Positions 8,242-16,103 of a DNA stretch of 64,000 nt are shown here, one piece after another. Every line of letters begins with the position of its first letter. The stretch's first letter is position 1. The stretch comes from RGIG5612 sp964528825 (GTDB lineage Bacteria > Bacillota > Clostridia > Lachnospirales > Lachnospiraceae): assembly GCA_964528825.1 (NCBI GenBank), contig CAZGVB010000003.1, positions 21,792 to 85,791 on the forward strand. The letters are read 5' to 3'. The position numbers and the translations under genes were made by a program. The notes beneath the pieces were generated by a model, which did no database searches, was not told the DNA's origin, and saw nothing but the letters and a program-made list of their open reading frames with translations.

Positions 8242-8265
8242 GAATTGCTCAGGTATTTTTTTGAG

Positions 8266-8292
8266 ACCTGAAGATGTTAAATATCTTCAGGT
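8266..8292 (+). promoter_or_regulatory. Leader hairpin in the yebC 5' UTR
   Basis: ACCTGAAGAT (8266-8275) and ATCTTCAGGT (8283-8292) form a perfect 10-bp stem with a 7-nt loop. No T-run follows, so it is not a simple terminator. It lies close to the predicted 5' end of the transcript and may stabilise it or bind a regulator. Confidence 0.4.
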
Positions 8293-8375
8293 GCTGATGC
8301 CATATTGTGATAGGGAAGATCGATCCTTAAAGATACCTGCAGAGCATTATAAAAATAATATTAAAAGAGGTTTAT

Positions 8376-9104
8376 ATGTCAGGACATTCAAAATTTGCAA
8401 ATATCAAGCATAAAAAAGAAAAAAATGATGCTGCTAAGGGAAAAATGTTCACTATCATAGGTAAAGAGATAGCGATAGCAGTAAAGGAGGGCGGAGCCGA
8501 TCCGAATAATAATTCTAAGCTTCGCGATGTTATAGCTAAGGCAAAAGCAAATAATATGCCTAATGATACTATAGAACGCGGCATAAAGAAGGCAGCAGGC
8601 GAAGGTGGAAATGTAAATTATGAAGCCATAACATACGAGGGCTATGGTCCGGAAGGAACGGCTATCATTGTTAATACTCTTACAGACAACAAGAATCGTA
8701 CCGCAGCAAACGTAAAATATGCATTTACAAAAGGCGGCGGCAATGTAGGTACGCCCGGATGTGTATCATATATGTTTGATAAAAAGGGACAGATCATCAT
8801 AGATAAAGAAGAAGTCGAGCTTAGCTCAGATGAGCTTATGATGACCGCACTCGACGCAGGCGCAGAGGATTTTTCAGAGGATGATGATTCGTATACTATT
8901 CTCACTGATCCCGATGATTTCAGCAATGTGAGAGCTTCATTGGAGGAAGCGGGGATACCTATGGTCGATGCGCAGATCTCAATGATTCCTCAGACATATG
9001 TAGAGCTTGCGGATGAGAACAGCATCAACAGTCTTACAAGGATACTGGATCTTCTTGATGAAGATGACGATGTGCAGGAAGTTTTCCACAATTGGAACGA
9101 ATAA
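8376..9104 (+). CDS. yebC: YebC/PmpR family (DUF28) protein
   Basis: A 242-aa protein of normal family length with the typical start MSGHSKFANIKHKKEKNDAAKGK, the GPEGTAIIV segment and the acidic middle domain. Members bind nucleic acid; some were described as transcription regulators, and more recent work links the family to translation through difficult peptide stretches. The ATG is preceded by AGAGG. It is the first gene of a run (yebC, DUF512, der, plsY, gpsA, mutS-like) with gaps of at most 5 bp or overlaps. Confidence 0.95.
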   Translation: MSGHSKFANIKHKKEKNDAAKGKMFTIIGKEIAIAVKEGGADPNNNSKLRDVIAKAKANNMPNDTIERGIKKAAGEGGNVNYEAITYEGYGPEGTAIIVNTLTDNKNRTAANVKYAFTKGGGNVGTPGCVSYMFDKKGQIIIDKEEVELSSDELMMTALDAGAEDFSEDDDSYTILTDPDDFSNVRASLEEAGIPMVDAQISMIPQTYVELADENSINSLTRILDLLDEDDDVQEVFHNWNE

Positions 9105-9109
9105 TATAA

Positions 9110-10492
9110 ATGTCGGCATATAAACATACTATTGTGGGCGTGGTAAAGGGTTCCATTGCCCACAAATTGCATATAAAAAAAGGCGACAAGCTTATTTCCG
9201 TAAATGGTGAAAAGATCAAAGATATATTTGATTATCAATTTATCATTGCGGATGAATATGTTACCCTCGAGATTGAAAGAGCCAATGGTAATATAGATAT
9301 CTTTGAGATAGAAAAGGATTATGACGACGATATCGGACTCGAATTTTCCAATTCGCTTATGGATGAATATCACAGCTGCCGCAATAAATGCATCTTTTGT
9401 TTCATCGACCAGATGCCGAAGGGAATGAGAGAGACTCTGTATTTCAAGGATGACGATTCGAGACTTTCTTTTTTACAGGGCAATTATGTTACCTTGACTA
9501 ATATGAAGGATGCGGATATTGACAGGATCATACGTTATCATATGGAGCCCATCAATATTTCGGTACATACCACTGACCCGGATCTCAGGATAAAAATGCT
9601 GCAAAATCGTTTCGCGGGAGATTGTCTTAAATATATAGACAGACTCTGTGAGGCCGGTATACATATGAATGCTCAGATAGTCCTATGCAAAGGCATAAAT
9701 GACGGCGGGGAACTTAGAAGGACTATACGTGATCTGATGAAATATGCTCCTGTCATGCAAAGTGTTTCGGTTGTGCCTGCGGGGCTTACGAAGTTCAGAG
9801 AAGGATTATATCCTCTCGATTTTTACGGGCCATCGGATGCCTGCGCTGCGATAGATATTATTGAGGATCTCCAGAAGGAAGCATTTGAAGCTTTCGGTCT
9901 GCATTTTGTTCATGCAAGCGATGAGTTTTATCTGATGGCACAAAGGGACGTTCCCGAAGAGGGCAGATATGACGGATATATGCAGCTTGAAAACGGTGTC
10001 GGCATGATAAGATTGCAAAGAGAGGAATTTTCAAGCAGCATGGATGACGCCGTAAAGGACGCATTAAAGGTAAGATCAAGGCATATATCACTTGCCACGG
10101 GTCTGAGTGCGGCAGATGAGATGCGCACTCTTGCAGATCTCTTTACAGACAGGTTCGGTGGAGTGATAGATATTTTCCCTATAGTCAATAATTTCTTTGG
10201 GGAACATATCACCGTGTCGGGGCTTATATGCGGATGTGACCTTCTGGAACAGCTTGAGGGAAAGGATCTTGGCGAGGAGTTGCTTATCCCGGTAAACATG
10301 CTGAGAAGCGGTGAGGATTATTTCCTTGATGATACAAGACTTGATGAGATACAAGAAAAGCTAAAGACAAGGATTACAGTAGTTCCGTCATCGGGAGATG
10401 CTCTTTTTAGGGCATTCGCCGGACTTGAGAATACGGATTTTAGGAGACAGATTTATGAGCAAGCCGATAGTGGCGATAGTCGGAAGGCCTAA
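9110..10492 (+). CDS. DUF512 family protein with PDZ and radical-SAM-like domains
   Basis: A 460-aa protein. Residues about 6-60 form a PDZ domain (HKLHIKKGDKLISVNGEKI). Residues 90-97 give a C-x3-C-x2-C iron-sulfur motif (CRNKCIFC), as in radical SAM enzymes, followed by an (SAM-type) barrel with NISVHTTDPDLR. The C-terminal third is DUF512 (GVGMIRLQREEF, then the TGLSA block). The family is widespread in Firmicutes, often next to der as here, and its reaction is not known to me. It starts 5 bp after yebC without a clear Shine-Dalgarno, so coupling is likely, and its end overlaps the der start by 38 bp. Confidence 0.9.
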   Translation: MSAYKHTIVGVVKGSIAHKLHIKKGDKLISVNGEKIKDIFDYQFIIADEYVTLEIERANGNIDIFEIEKDYDDDIGLEFSNSLMDEYHSCRNKCIFCFIDQMPKGMRETLYFKDDDSRLSFLQGNYVTLTNMKDADIDRIIRYHMEPINISVHTTDPDLRIKMLQNRFAGDCLKYIDRLCEAGIHMNAQIVLCKGINDGGELRRTIRDLMKYAPVMQSVSVVPAGLTKFREGLYPLDFYGPSDACAAIDIIEDLQKEAFEAFGLHFVHASDEFYLMAQRDVPEEGRYDGYMQLENGVGMIRLQREEFSSSMDDAVKDALKVRSRHISLATGLSAADEMRTLADLFTDRFGGVIDIFPIVNNFFGEHITVSGLICGCDLLEQLEGKDLGEELLIPVNMLRSGEDYFLDDTRLDEIQEKLKTRITVVPSSGDALFRAFAGLENTDFRRQIYEQADSGDSRKA

Positions 10493-11780
10493 TGTAGGCA
10501 AATCAACATTATTCAATGCACTTGCGGGAAGCAAGATCTCAATAGTGAATGACGAGCCCGGCGTTACGAGAGATAGGATATACGCCGATGTTTCGTGGCT
10601 TGATATGGATTTTACACTTGTAGATACCGGCGGAATCGAGCCTGACAGCAGGGATATCATCCTGTCACAAATGAGAGAACAGGCTCAGATAGCGATAGAT
10701 ACCGCAGATGTGATAATTTTTATGACGGATGTAAGGCAGGGACTGGTCGATGCCGACGACAAGGTGGCCGATATGCTGAGACGCAGCGGTAAGCCTATCG
10801 TACTGGTGGTAAATAAGGTCGACAATCCGTCGAAGCAGGAACTCGATGTCTATGAGTTTTATAATCTGGGGCTTGGGGATCCGTATGCAATCTCGTCGAC
10901 AGGAAAGCTCGGAATAGGCGACATGCTCGATAAGGTGACGGAATACTTTGATAGAAAATATCTTGATGAAGAAGAGGAAGAACGTCCGCGGATCGCTATC
11001 ATCGGCAAGCCGAATGTTGGGAAATCCTCTCTTATAAATGCTCTCTCAAACGAACAGAGAGTCATAGTATCCGATATTCCCGGAACAACGAGAGATGCTG
11101 TTGATACGATCATCAGACATAATGAAAGAGAATATGTATTTATAGATACCGCGGGACTTCGCAGAAAAAGTCATATAAAAGAGGAACTTGAAAGGTACAG
11201 CATCATAAGGGCGGTAGCTGCAGTAGAGCATGCGGATGTTGTACTTATGGTCATAGATGCATCCGAGGGTGTGACAGATCAGGATACGAAGATAGCAGGC
11301 ATTGCTCATGAAAGGGGCAAGGGCGTTATCATCGTGGTCAACAAGTGGGACTCTATTGAAAAGGACGATAAGACCATCTATAAATTTACGGAAAAGATAC
11401 GCGGCGCCTTTTCATATATGCCATATGCAAGACTTTTATTTGTATCGGCGAAGACCGGCCAGCGGCTCGATAAGCTGTTTGATCTTATTGATGTAGTTGT
11501 GGAAAATCATTCGAGAAGGATAGCCACGGGTGTAGTAAATGAGATCATTTATGAGGCAACAGCTATAAATCAGCCTCCATCCGATAAAGGAAAAAAATTA
11601 AAGATATTCTATACCACGCAGGTGGGAGTAAAACCGCCTTCATTTGTGATATTCGTTAACGAAAAGAAGCTTATGCATTTTTCTTACTTAAGATATATCG
11701 AAAATAAGCTGAGAGAGGCCTTCGGTTTTGAGGGTACACCTATCAAATTTATCATCAGGGAACGTAAAGAGAAGCAATAA
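10455..11780 (+). CDS. der: Ribosome-associated GTPase Der (EngA)
   Basis: A 441-aa protein with two tandem GTPase domains, each with a P-loop (GRPNVGKST near residue 10 and GKPNVGKSS near residue 180), switch DTGG/DTAG and NKVD/NKWD motifs, plus a C-terminal KH-like domain. It acts in 50S ribosome assembly. An upstream ATG at 10398 is in frame, but MSKPIVAIVGRPNVGK at 10455 is the family start and has GGAGA 8-9 bp before it. It overlaps the DUF512 gene by 38 bp; its TAA shares one base with the plsY ATG. Confidence 0.97.
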   Translation: MSKPIVAIVGRPNVGKSTLFNALAGSKISIVNDEPGVTRDRIYADVSWLDMDFTLVDTGGIEPDSRDIILSQMREQAQIAIDTADVIIFMTDVRQGLVDADDKVADMLRRSGKPIVLVVNKVDNPSKQELDVYEFYNLGLGDPYAISSTGKLGIGDMLDKVTEYFDRKYLDEEEEERPRIAIIGKPNVGKSSLINALSNEQRVIVSDIPGTTRDAVDTIIRHNEREYVFIDTAGLRRKSHIKEELERYSIIRAVAAVEHADVVLMVIDASEGVTDQDTKIAGIAHERGKGVIIVVNKWDSIEKDDKTIYKFTEKIRGAFSYMPYARLLFVSAKTGQRLDKLFDLIDVVVENHSRRIATGVVNEIIYEATAINQPPSDKGKKLKIFYTTQVGVKPPSFVIFVNEKKLMHFSYLRYIENKLREAFGFEGTPIKFIIRERKEKQ

Positions 11781-12445
11781 TGGATCGTTTAATCTGTTTT
11801 ATATGCCTTATGGCAGGATATTTTTTCGGATGTATTCAGACGGCATACATAATCGGAAAAATTAAGCATATAGATATCAGAAAGCAAGGAAGCGGCAATC
11901 TCGGAGCTACCAATGCCACACGTGTACTTGGCAATTTCTGGGGGATCTTCACTGCAGTATGTGATATTTTGAAGGTTTTCCTCGCTGAATATGTCATTTA
12001 TCTTATACTTATATGTGGAATCGGCTATACAGAGGTTGATCGCATAACGCTTTTTCTTTATATCGGATTCGGTGTTGTGATCGGACACAATTTTCCTTTT
12101 TATCTGCATTTTAAAGGCGGAAAGGGCGTGGCCGCGTCTGCGGCGGCTCTTATATCACTTTGGGATCTGAAGATGATAATCATAGGAGTGATCATTTTCT
12201 TCGGTATCTGCTTTGCCACAAGATATGTTTCATTGGCGTCTATGACACTTATAGCATCTGAGCTGATTATTTTCATTATTCTTACACAATCGGGAAATAT
12301 AATATTGCGGCAAAGATATACTGCCGATTGCTACATTATCGTGGCATTGATGGCATTTCTTGTCATTTTTCAACACAGAGATAATATTGCAAGATTGACT
12401 GAGGGCTGCGAACGCAGATTCAGTTTTCACAGAAAGGAGAAATAA
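11780..12445 (+). CDS. plsY: Acyl-phosphate:glycerol-3-phosphate acyltransferase PlsY
   Basis: A 221-aa polytopic membrane protein with the family motifs GSGNLGATNATR (about residue 37), GHNFPFYLHFKGGKGVA and a cytoplasmic C-terminal tail. PlsY transfers an acyl group from acyl-phosphate to glycerol-3-phosphate, the first step of phospholipid synthesis. The next gene, gpsA, makes that glycerol-3-phosphate, so the pair is functionally linked. Confidence 0.95.
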   Translation: MDRLICFICLMAGYFFGCIQTAYIIGKIKHIDIRKQGSGNLGATNATRVLGNFWGIFTAVCDILKVFLAEYVIYLILICGIGYTEVDRITLFLYIGFGVVIGHNFPFYLHFKGGKGVAASAAALISLWDLKMIIIGVIIFFGICFATRYVSLASMTLIASELIIFIILTQSGNIILRQRYTADCYIIVALMAFLVIFQHRDNIARLTEGCERRFSFHRKEK

Positions 12446-12446
12446 C

Positions 12447-13439
12447 ATGGCACATATAGCTGTTTTAGGCGGAGGAAGTTGGGCATTGGCACTTAGCGTA
12501 CTTTTATCCGACAACGGACATAATGTGACATTATGGAGCGCTGTAGAAGAAGAAATAGAAATACTTAAGAGGGACCATGAAAATCCGAAATATCTTCCGG
12601 GAGTCATCATACCGGAGAATATATATCTAACTGCCGATCTTGCGGAGGCTGTTTGCGGGAAGGATGTCATCGTATGCGCTGTCGCATCAAAATTTACCCG
12701 TTCTACCGCTAAAAGACTGAAGGGGCTTATACCGGACGGTCAAATAATTGTAAATGTCGCAAAGGGACTTGAAAGCGGTACCTTATACACACTAAAACAA
12801 GTTATAGAAGAAGAGCTTGAGAATGCGAAGGTATATGTTCTTTCAGGACCTTCACACGCAGAGGAGGTATCCAGGAGGATGCCCACGGTCGTAACGGTGG
12901 CGGGGGACGACAATGAGACAGCAGTTTATCTGCAGGAGATATTTGCAAGCGCCGTATTTAGAGTATATACAAGTGATGATGCTCTGGGTGTAGAGCTTGG
13001 AGGCTCACTTAAAAATGTGATAGCGCTTGCGGCAGGTATTGCCGATGGAATAGGATACGGTGATAACATAAAAGCAGCACTTATCACGAGGGGCATCAAG
13101 GAGATGGCTTCTCTTGCAGAAAAAATGGGCGCAAAGCATGAGACTCTCTACGGGCTCAGCGGTATGGGAGATCTCATTGTTACCTGTGCAAGCATGCATA
13201 GTCGTAACAGAAGGGCAGGCATCCTCATAGGTCAAGGAAAATCCAAGGATGAGGCCGTAAAAGAAGTAAATATGGTCGTTGAAGGCATTGTTTCGGCTGA
13301 GGCTGCAAGAGAACTTGCAAAGAAAAATTGTGTCGAGATGCCTATTATAAATGCCGTAAATCAGATTCTGTTTGAAAATCTTGATCCGAGGACGGCTGTG
13401 AACAATCTCATGACAAGAGAATTCGGAAAGGAATATTGA
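12447..13439 (+). CDS. gpsA: Glycerol-3-phosphate dehydrogenase [NAD(P)+]
   Basis: A 330-aa protein with an N-terminal Rossmann fold (AVLGGGSWALAL), the catalytic-domain segment ELGGSLKNVIALAAGIADG and the GLSGMGDLIVTC block. It reduces dihydroxyacetone phosphate to sn-glycerol-3-phosphate in the cytoplasm, for PlsY. The Shine-Dalgarno AAAGGAG precedes the ATG. Its TGA stop overlaps the TTG start of the next gene (TTGA). Confidence 0.96.
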   Translation: MAHIAVLGGGSWALALSVLLSDNGHNVTLWSAVEEEIEILKRDHENPKYLPGVIIPENIYLTADLAEAVCGKDVIVCAVASKFTRSTAKRLKGLIPDGQIIVNVAKGLESGTLYTLKQVIEEELENAKVYVLSGPSHAEEVSRRMPTVVTVAGDDNETAVYLQEIFASAVFRVYTSDDALGVELGGSLKNVIALAAGIADGIGYGDNIKAALITRGIKEMASLAEKMGAKHETLYGLSGMGDLIVTCASMHSRNRRAGILIGQGKSKDEAVKEVNMVVEGIVSAEAARELAKKNCVEMPIINAVNQILFENLDPRTAVNNLMTREFGKEY

Positions 13440-14929
13440 TCCGATTGAATGCAAAAAATGTCGAAGACAGACAATTTTTCGAAATAGATGAGATAACATG
13501 GCATGATCTTTGTATGGATGAGATATGCAAAAGGATCGACATATGCGAATCATCTGTCGGGAAGGAATATTTATATATCTCTCTTCACAGACTCATGCTG
13601 TCGCAAGACAATCTGAAGGAGCGCTCTGACAAGGCAGAATATATAAGGGCTGATGTCAAGCATACGGGAAGAGTTCAAAAAATATTTAAAGACCTTGGCA
13701 GATCAAAGAAGATATCCTTCAAGGATTATATATTCAGACTTTCCGAGCTTGAGCAGAAGAGCAGCATCAAGCATGTCATACTCGGCATCTTATTGCTGAT
13801 CGCCATCGGGCTGATATTTATAAGACCGATCATAGGAGTGGTAGCTCTCGTGGTCATGTTTATCATCAATATTCTGGATTATTTCAAGGAAAAGGGAAAA
13901 ATAGAAGGATATTTCCTTTGCGTAAAGTATCTTTGCCGTATGGTACAGTGTGCGGGAAGATTTGCTAAGATCGGTTTCGACGGCACTCCATTTGAAAATG
14001 ATGCAAAGAGGGCTGCAGAATTATATAGATCATTCGGAGATGTAAGCAGAGGCAGCTGGCTTATCACGACAAGCGTATCGGGCTCTCTCGTAGATGTAGT
14101 CATGGATTACATAAGGATGCTCTTTCATGTTGATCTTATCAAGTTCAACAGCAGCTTAAAGAAGATCATACAAAAAAGTGAAGAGGTGAACGAGCTTTAT
14201 GATCTTTTGGGAGAGATTGAGCTGGCATTTTGTATTGCAAAGCTGAGAGACGACCTTGATATATGGTGTATTCCGCAATTTGATCACCATACATCATATG
14301 AAAAACATCTTGAATTTAAGGATATTTATCATCTGCTCATAGAAAAGCCTGTAACCAACAGCTTAGAGACTGATCGTTCCATATTGCTCACAGGTTCAAA
14401 TGCGTCAGGCAAGTCAACTTTTTTAAAGAGTATTGCCATATCACAGATATTCGCGCAGACAATATATACATGCCCGGCAAGAGAATATAAGACTGATTAT
14501 TGTAAAGTCATATCTTCGATGGCACTTAATGATAATATATTAGGTAATGAAAGCTATTTTGTCGTCGAGATAAGGTCAATAAAACGTATCTTCGATGCGA
14601 TAGGGGACGTGCCTGTCATGTGTTTTATTGATGAGGTGCTGAGAGGAACCAATACCAAGGAACGTATCGCGGCTTCTACCGTTATATTGAAGCATATGAC
14701 AGATGATAATGTACTTGCCTTCGCAGCGACTCATGACATTGAGCTTACCGAGCTTCTTGAAGATTATATGACAAATTATCATTTTTCGGAGGATGTTGAA
14801 GACGGCATGGTAATGTTTGATTATAAGCTTAAAGAAGGCCCGTCGGATTCAAGAAACGCGATAAGGCTGCTTGATATGTACGGATTTGATGAGCATATTG
14901 TAAAGGAAGCATATTTTCTCGCAAAATAA
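13436..14929 (+). CDS. Membrane-anchored MutS-like ATPase
   Basis: A 497-aa protein with a MutS-type ABC ATPase domain at the C-terminus: Walker A GSNASGKST (about residues 320-328), a Walker B/DE segment CFIDEVLRGTNTKERIAAS (about 390-410) and the His switch FAATHDIELTEL. The N-terminal half has no mismatch-recognition domain. It has a probable two-helix membrane hairpin at about residues 113-149 (VILGILLLIAIGLIFI and VVALVVMFIINIL). Start is TTG at 13436 within a 4-bp overlap with gpsA, with GGAAAGGA 5 bp upstream. It belongs to the group of MutS-related proteins with membrane segments whose role is not established; I would not call it a mismatch-repair protein. Confidence 0.8.
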   Translation: MIRLNAKNVEDRQFFEIDEITWHDLCMDEICKRIDICESSVGKEYLYISLHRLMLSQDNLKERSDKAEYIRADVKHTGRVQKIFKDLGRSKKISFKDYIFRLSELEQKSSIKHVILGILLLIAIGLIFIRPIIGVVALVVMFIINILDYFKEKGKIEGYFLCVKYLCRMVQCAGRFAKIGFDGTPFENDAKRAAELYRSFGDVSRGSWLITTSVSGSLVDVVMDYIRMLFHVDLIKFNSSLKKIIQKSEEVNELYDLLGEIELAFCIAKLRDDLDIWCIPQFDHHTSYEKHLEFKDIYHLLIEKPVTNSLETDRSILLTGSNASGKSTFLKSIAISQIFAQTIYTCPAREYKTDYCKVISSMALNDNILGNESYFVVEIRSIKRIFDAIGDVPVMCFIDEVLRGTNTKERIAASTVILKHMTDDNVLAFAATHDIELTELLEDYMTNYHFSEDVEDGMVMFDYKLKEGPSDSRNAIRLLDMYGFDEHIVKEAYFLAK

Positions 14930-14975
14930 GCGAGTTCATGTAGGATAAAATTATCCGCAGAAAACGCAGCTTGTT

Positions 14976-15048
14976 TGTGCGGCATATCTCACATGTGCAG
15001 TATTGAAAATTGTCCGGATGAAAGATTTTCAGGCTCTCTGCAGTGACC
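14976..15048 (+). repeat. Dispersed intergenic repeat, copy 2
   Basis: Begins TGTGCGGCATATCTCACATG, with core GAAAATTGTCCGGATGAAAGAT and end CTGCAGTGACC. It is 4 bp shorter than copies 1 and 3 in the CAGG...CTGCAG segment. It overlaps a long perfect palindrome (see next entry) and lies between the MutS-like gene and the PHP gene. Confidence 0.7.
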
Positions 15049-15065
15049 CGCAGAGAGCCTGAAAA
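15026..15065. repeat. Perfect 16-bp inverted repeat, hairpin without T-tail
   Basis: TTTTCAGGCTCTCTGC (15026-15041), 8-nt loop, GCAGAGAGCCTGAAAA (15050-15065). On both strands the stem is preceded by T and followed by A, so it lacks the downstream T-run of a terminator. It may still slow or protect transcripts. It ends 80 bp before the PHP-protein start; the rest of the gap 14930-15144 shows only repeat copy 2. Confidence 0.6.
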
Positions 15066-15144
15066 ATAAAAGTATTGAAATGATACACTATGTGGGTTAT
15101 CATTTTTCCTTGTCGGCATAGGATAAGGATACGGAAATAAAGAT

Positions 15145-16032
15145 ATGAAATTTGATATGCATTGTCATACAAAGGAAGGCTCGATAGATGCGAAGCTTCC
15201 GATAAAGGAATATATTCAGCTGCTCAAGGAGCGGGGCTTTGACGGAATGCTCATTTCCGATCATGATTCTTATAATGGATATGAGCATTATCTTGCGCAT
15301 AAGGATGAGATGCCGAAGGACTTTATGGTCATAAAGGGCATCGAATATGATACCTTGAATGGGGGACATATCTTAGTCATTATGCCTGAGGGAGTTCATT
15401 TGAAGATCCTTGAACACAGAGGAATGAGAGTGGAAAGACTCATTCATATAGTTCACAGCTATGGAGGCATATTAGGTCCTGCTCATCCATACGGTGAGCC
15501 GTTTCTCAGTATATTTTCAACGGGTGTATTCAAATACAGCAATAAAATAGCAGAAAAATTCGATTTTATAGAGGGATTCAACTCGGCTGAGGATGAAGTC
15601 TCAAATGCCAAGGCTGAAAGAATAGGCAAAAGATATCACAAGCCTATCACCGCCGGAAGTGATTCACATAGAGCAGACAGTGTAGGTATGGCTTATACAG
15701 AATTTGCCGCAGATATAAAAAATGCCGACGATCTTATATCATATATAAAAGAATGCAGAGAGACCGCTTACGGCGGTGAGCATTATCAAGGGACATTAAA
15801 ACAGAAAATAGGAAATATCAACAAATTTTTTGTTTTGACATTTTACCCGTATAATAAGGCCGAATCTTTCCTGCATGTCGGATATAGGATCAAGCAGCTC
15901 AATCGGATCAAAAGGGAACTAGGGGATCCATTTACAAGCGGTGAGCTCGTTGTAAAGGAGCATATAAGATTTTTTAAGAAGCAAAGGCGCCGTGTGATCT
16001 CTTACAGCCGCAGGATGAGGACTGCAGGTTAA
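15145..16032 (+). CDS. PHP-domain metal-dependent phosphoesterase
   Basis: A 295-aa protein with the four PHP motifs: MHCHTKEGS at the N-terminus, SDHDSYNG (about residue 38), GPAHPYGEP (about 112) and AGSDSHRADSVG (about 170). These ligands build a two- or three-metal site that cleaves phosphoesters, as in histidinol phosphatase or small-RNA/nucleotide 3'-5' phosphatases. The last ~80 residues are basic and carry no known motif. The ATG has only a weak purine-rich stretch before it. The exact substrate cannot be read from the sequence. Confidence 0.85.
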   Translation: MKFDMHCHTKEGSIDAKLPIKEYIQLLKERGFDGMLISDHDSYNGYEHYLAHKDEMPKDFMVIKGIEYDTLNGGHILVIMPEGVHLKILEHRGMRVERLIHIVHSYGGILGPAHPYGEPFLSIFSTGVFKYSNKIAEKFDFIEGFNSAEDEVSNAKAERIGKRYHKPITAGSDSHRADSVGMAYTEFAADIKNADDLISYIKECRETAYGGEHYQGTLKQKIGNINKFFVLTFYPYNKAESFLHVGYRIKQLNRIKRELGDPFTSGELVVKEHIRFFKKQRRRVISYSRRMRTAG

Positions 16033-16103
16033 CAGAACAGACATGATATGTGCAAAATATAAGCGGGATCTTGTATGAATTAAAGCAGAGAGGGGAGGAT
16101 AAT

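Noticed and set aside
8213..8413. 66-aa open frame overlapping the yebC start
   Set aside because: It runs through the promoter and leader hairpin, lacks a ribosome binding site and overlaps yebC in another frame.
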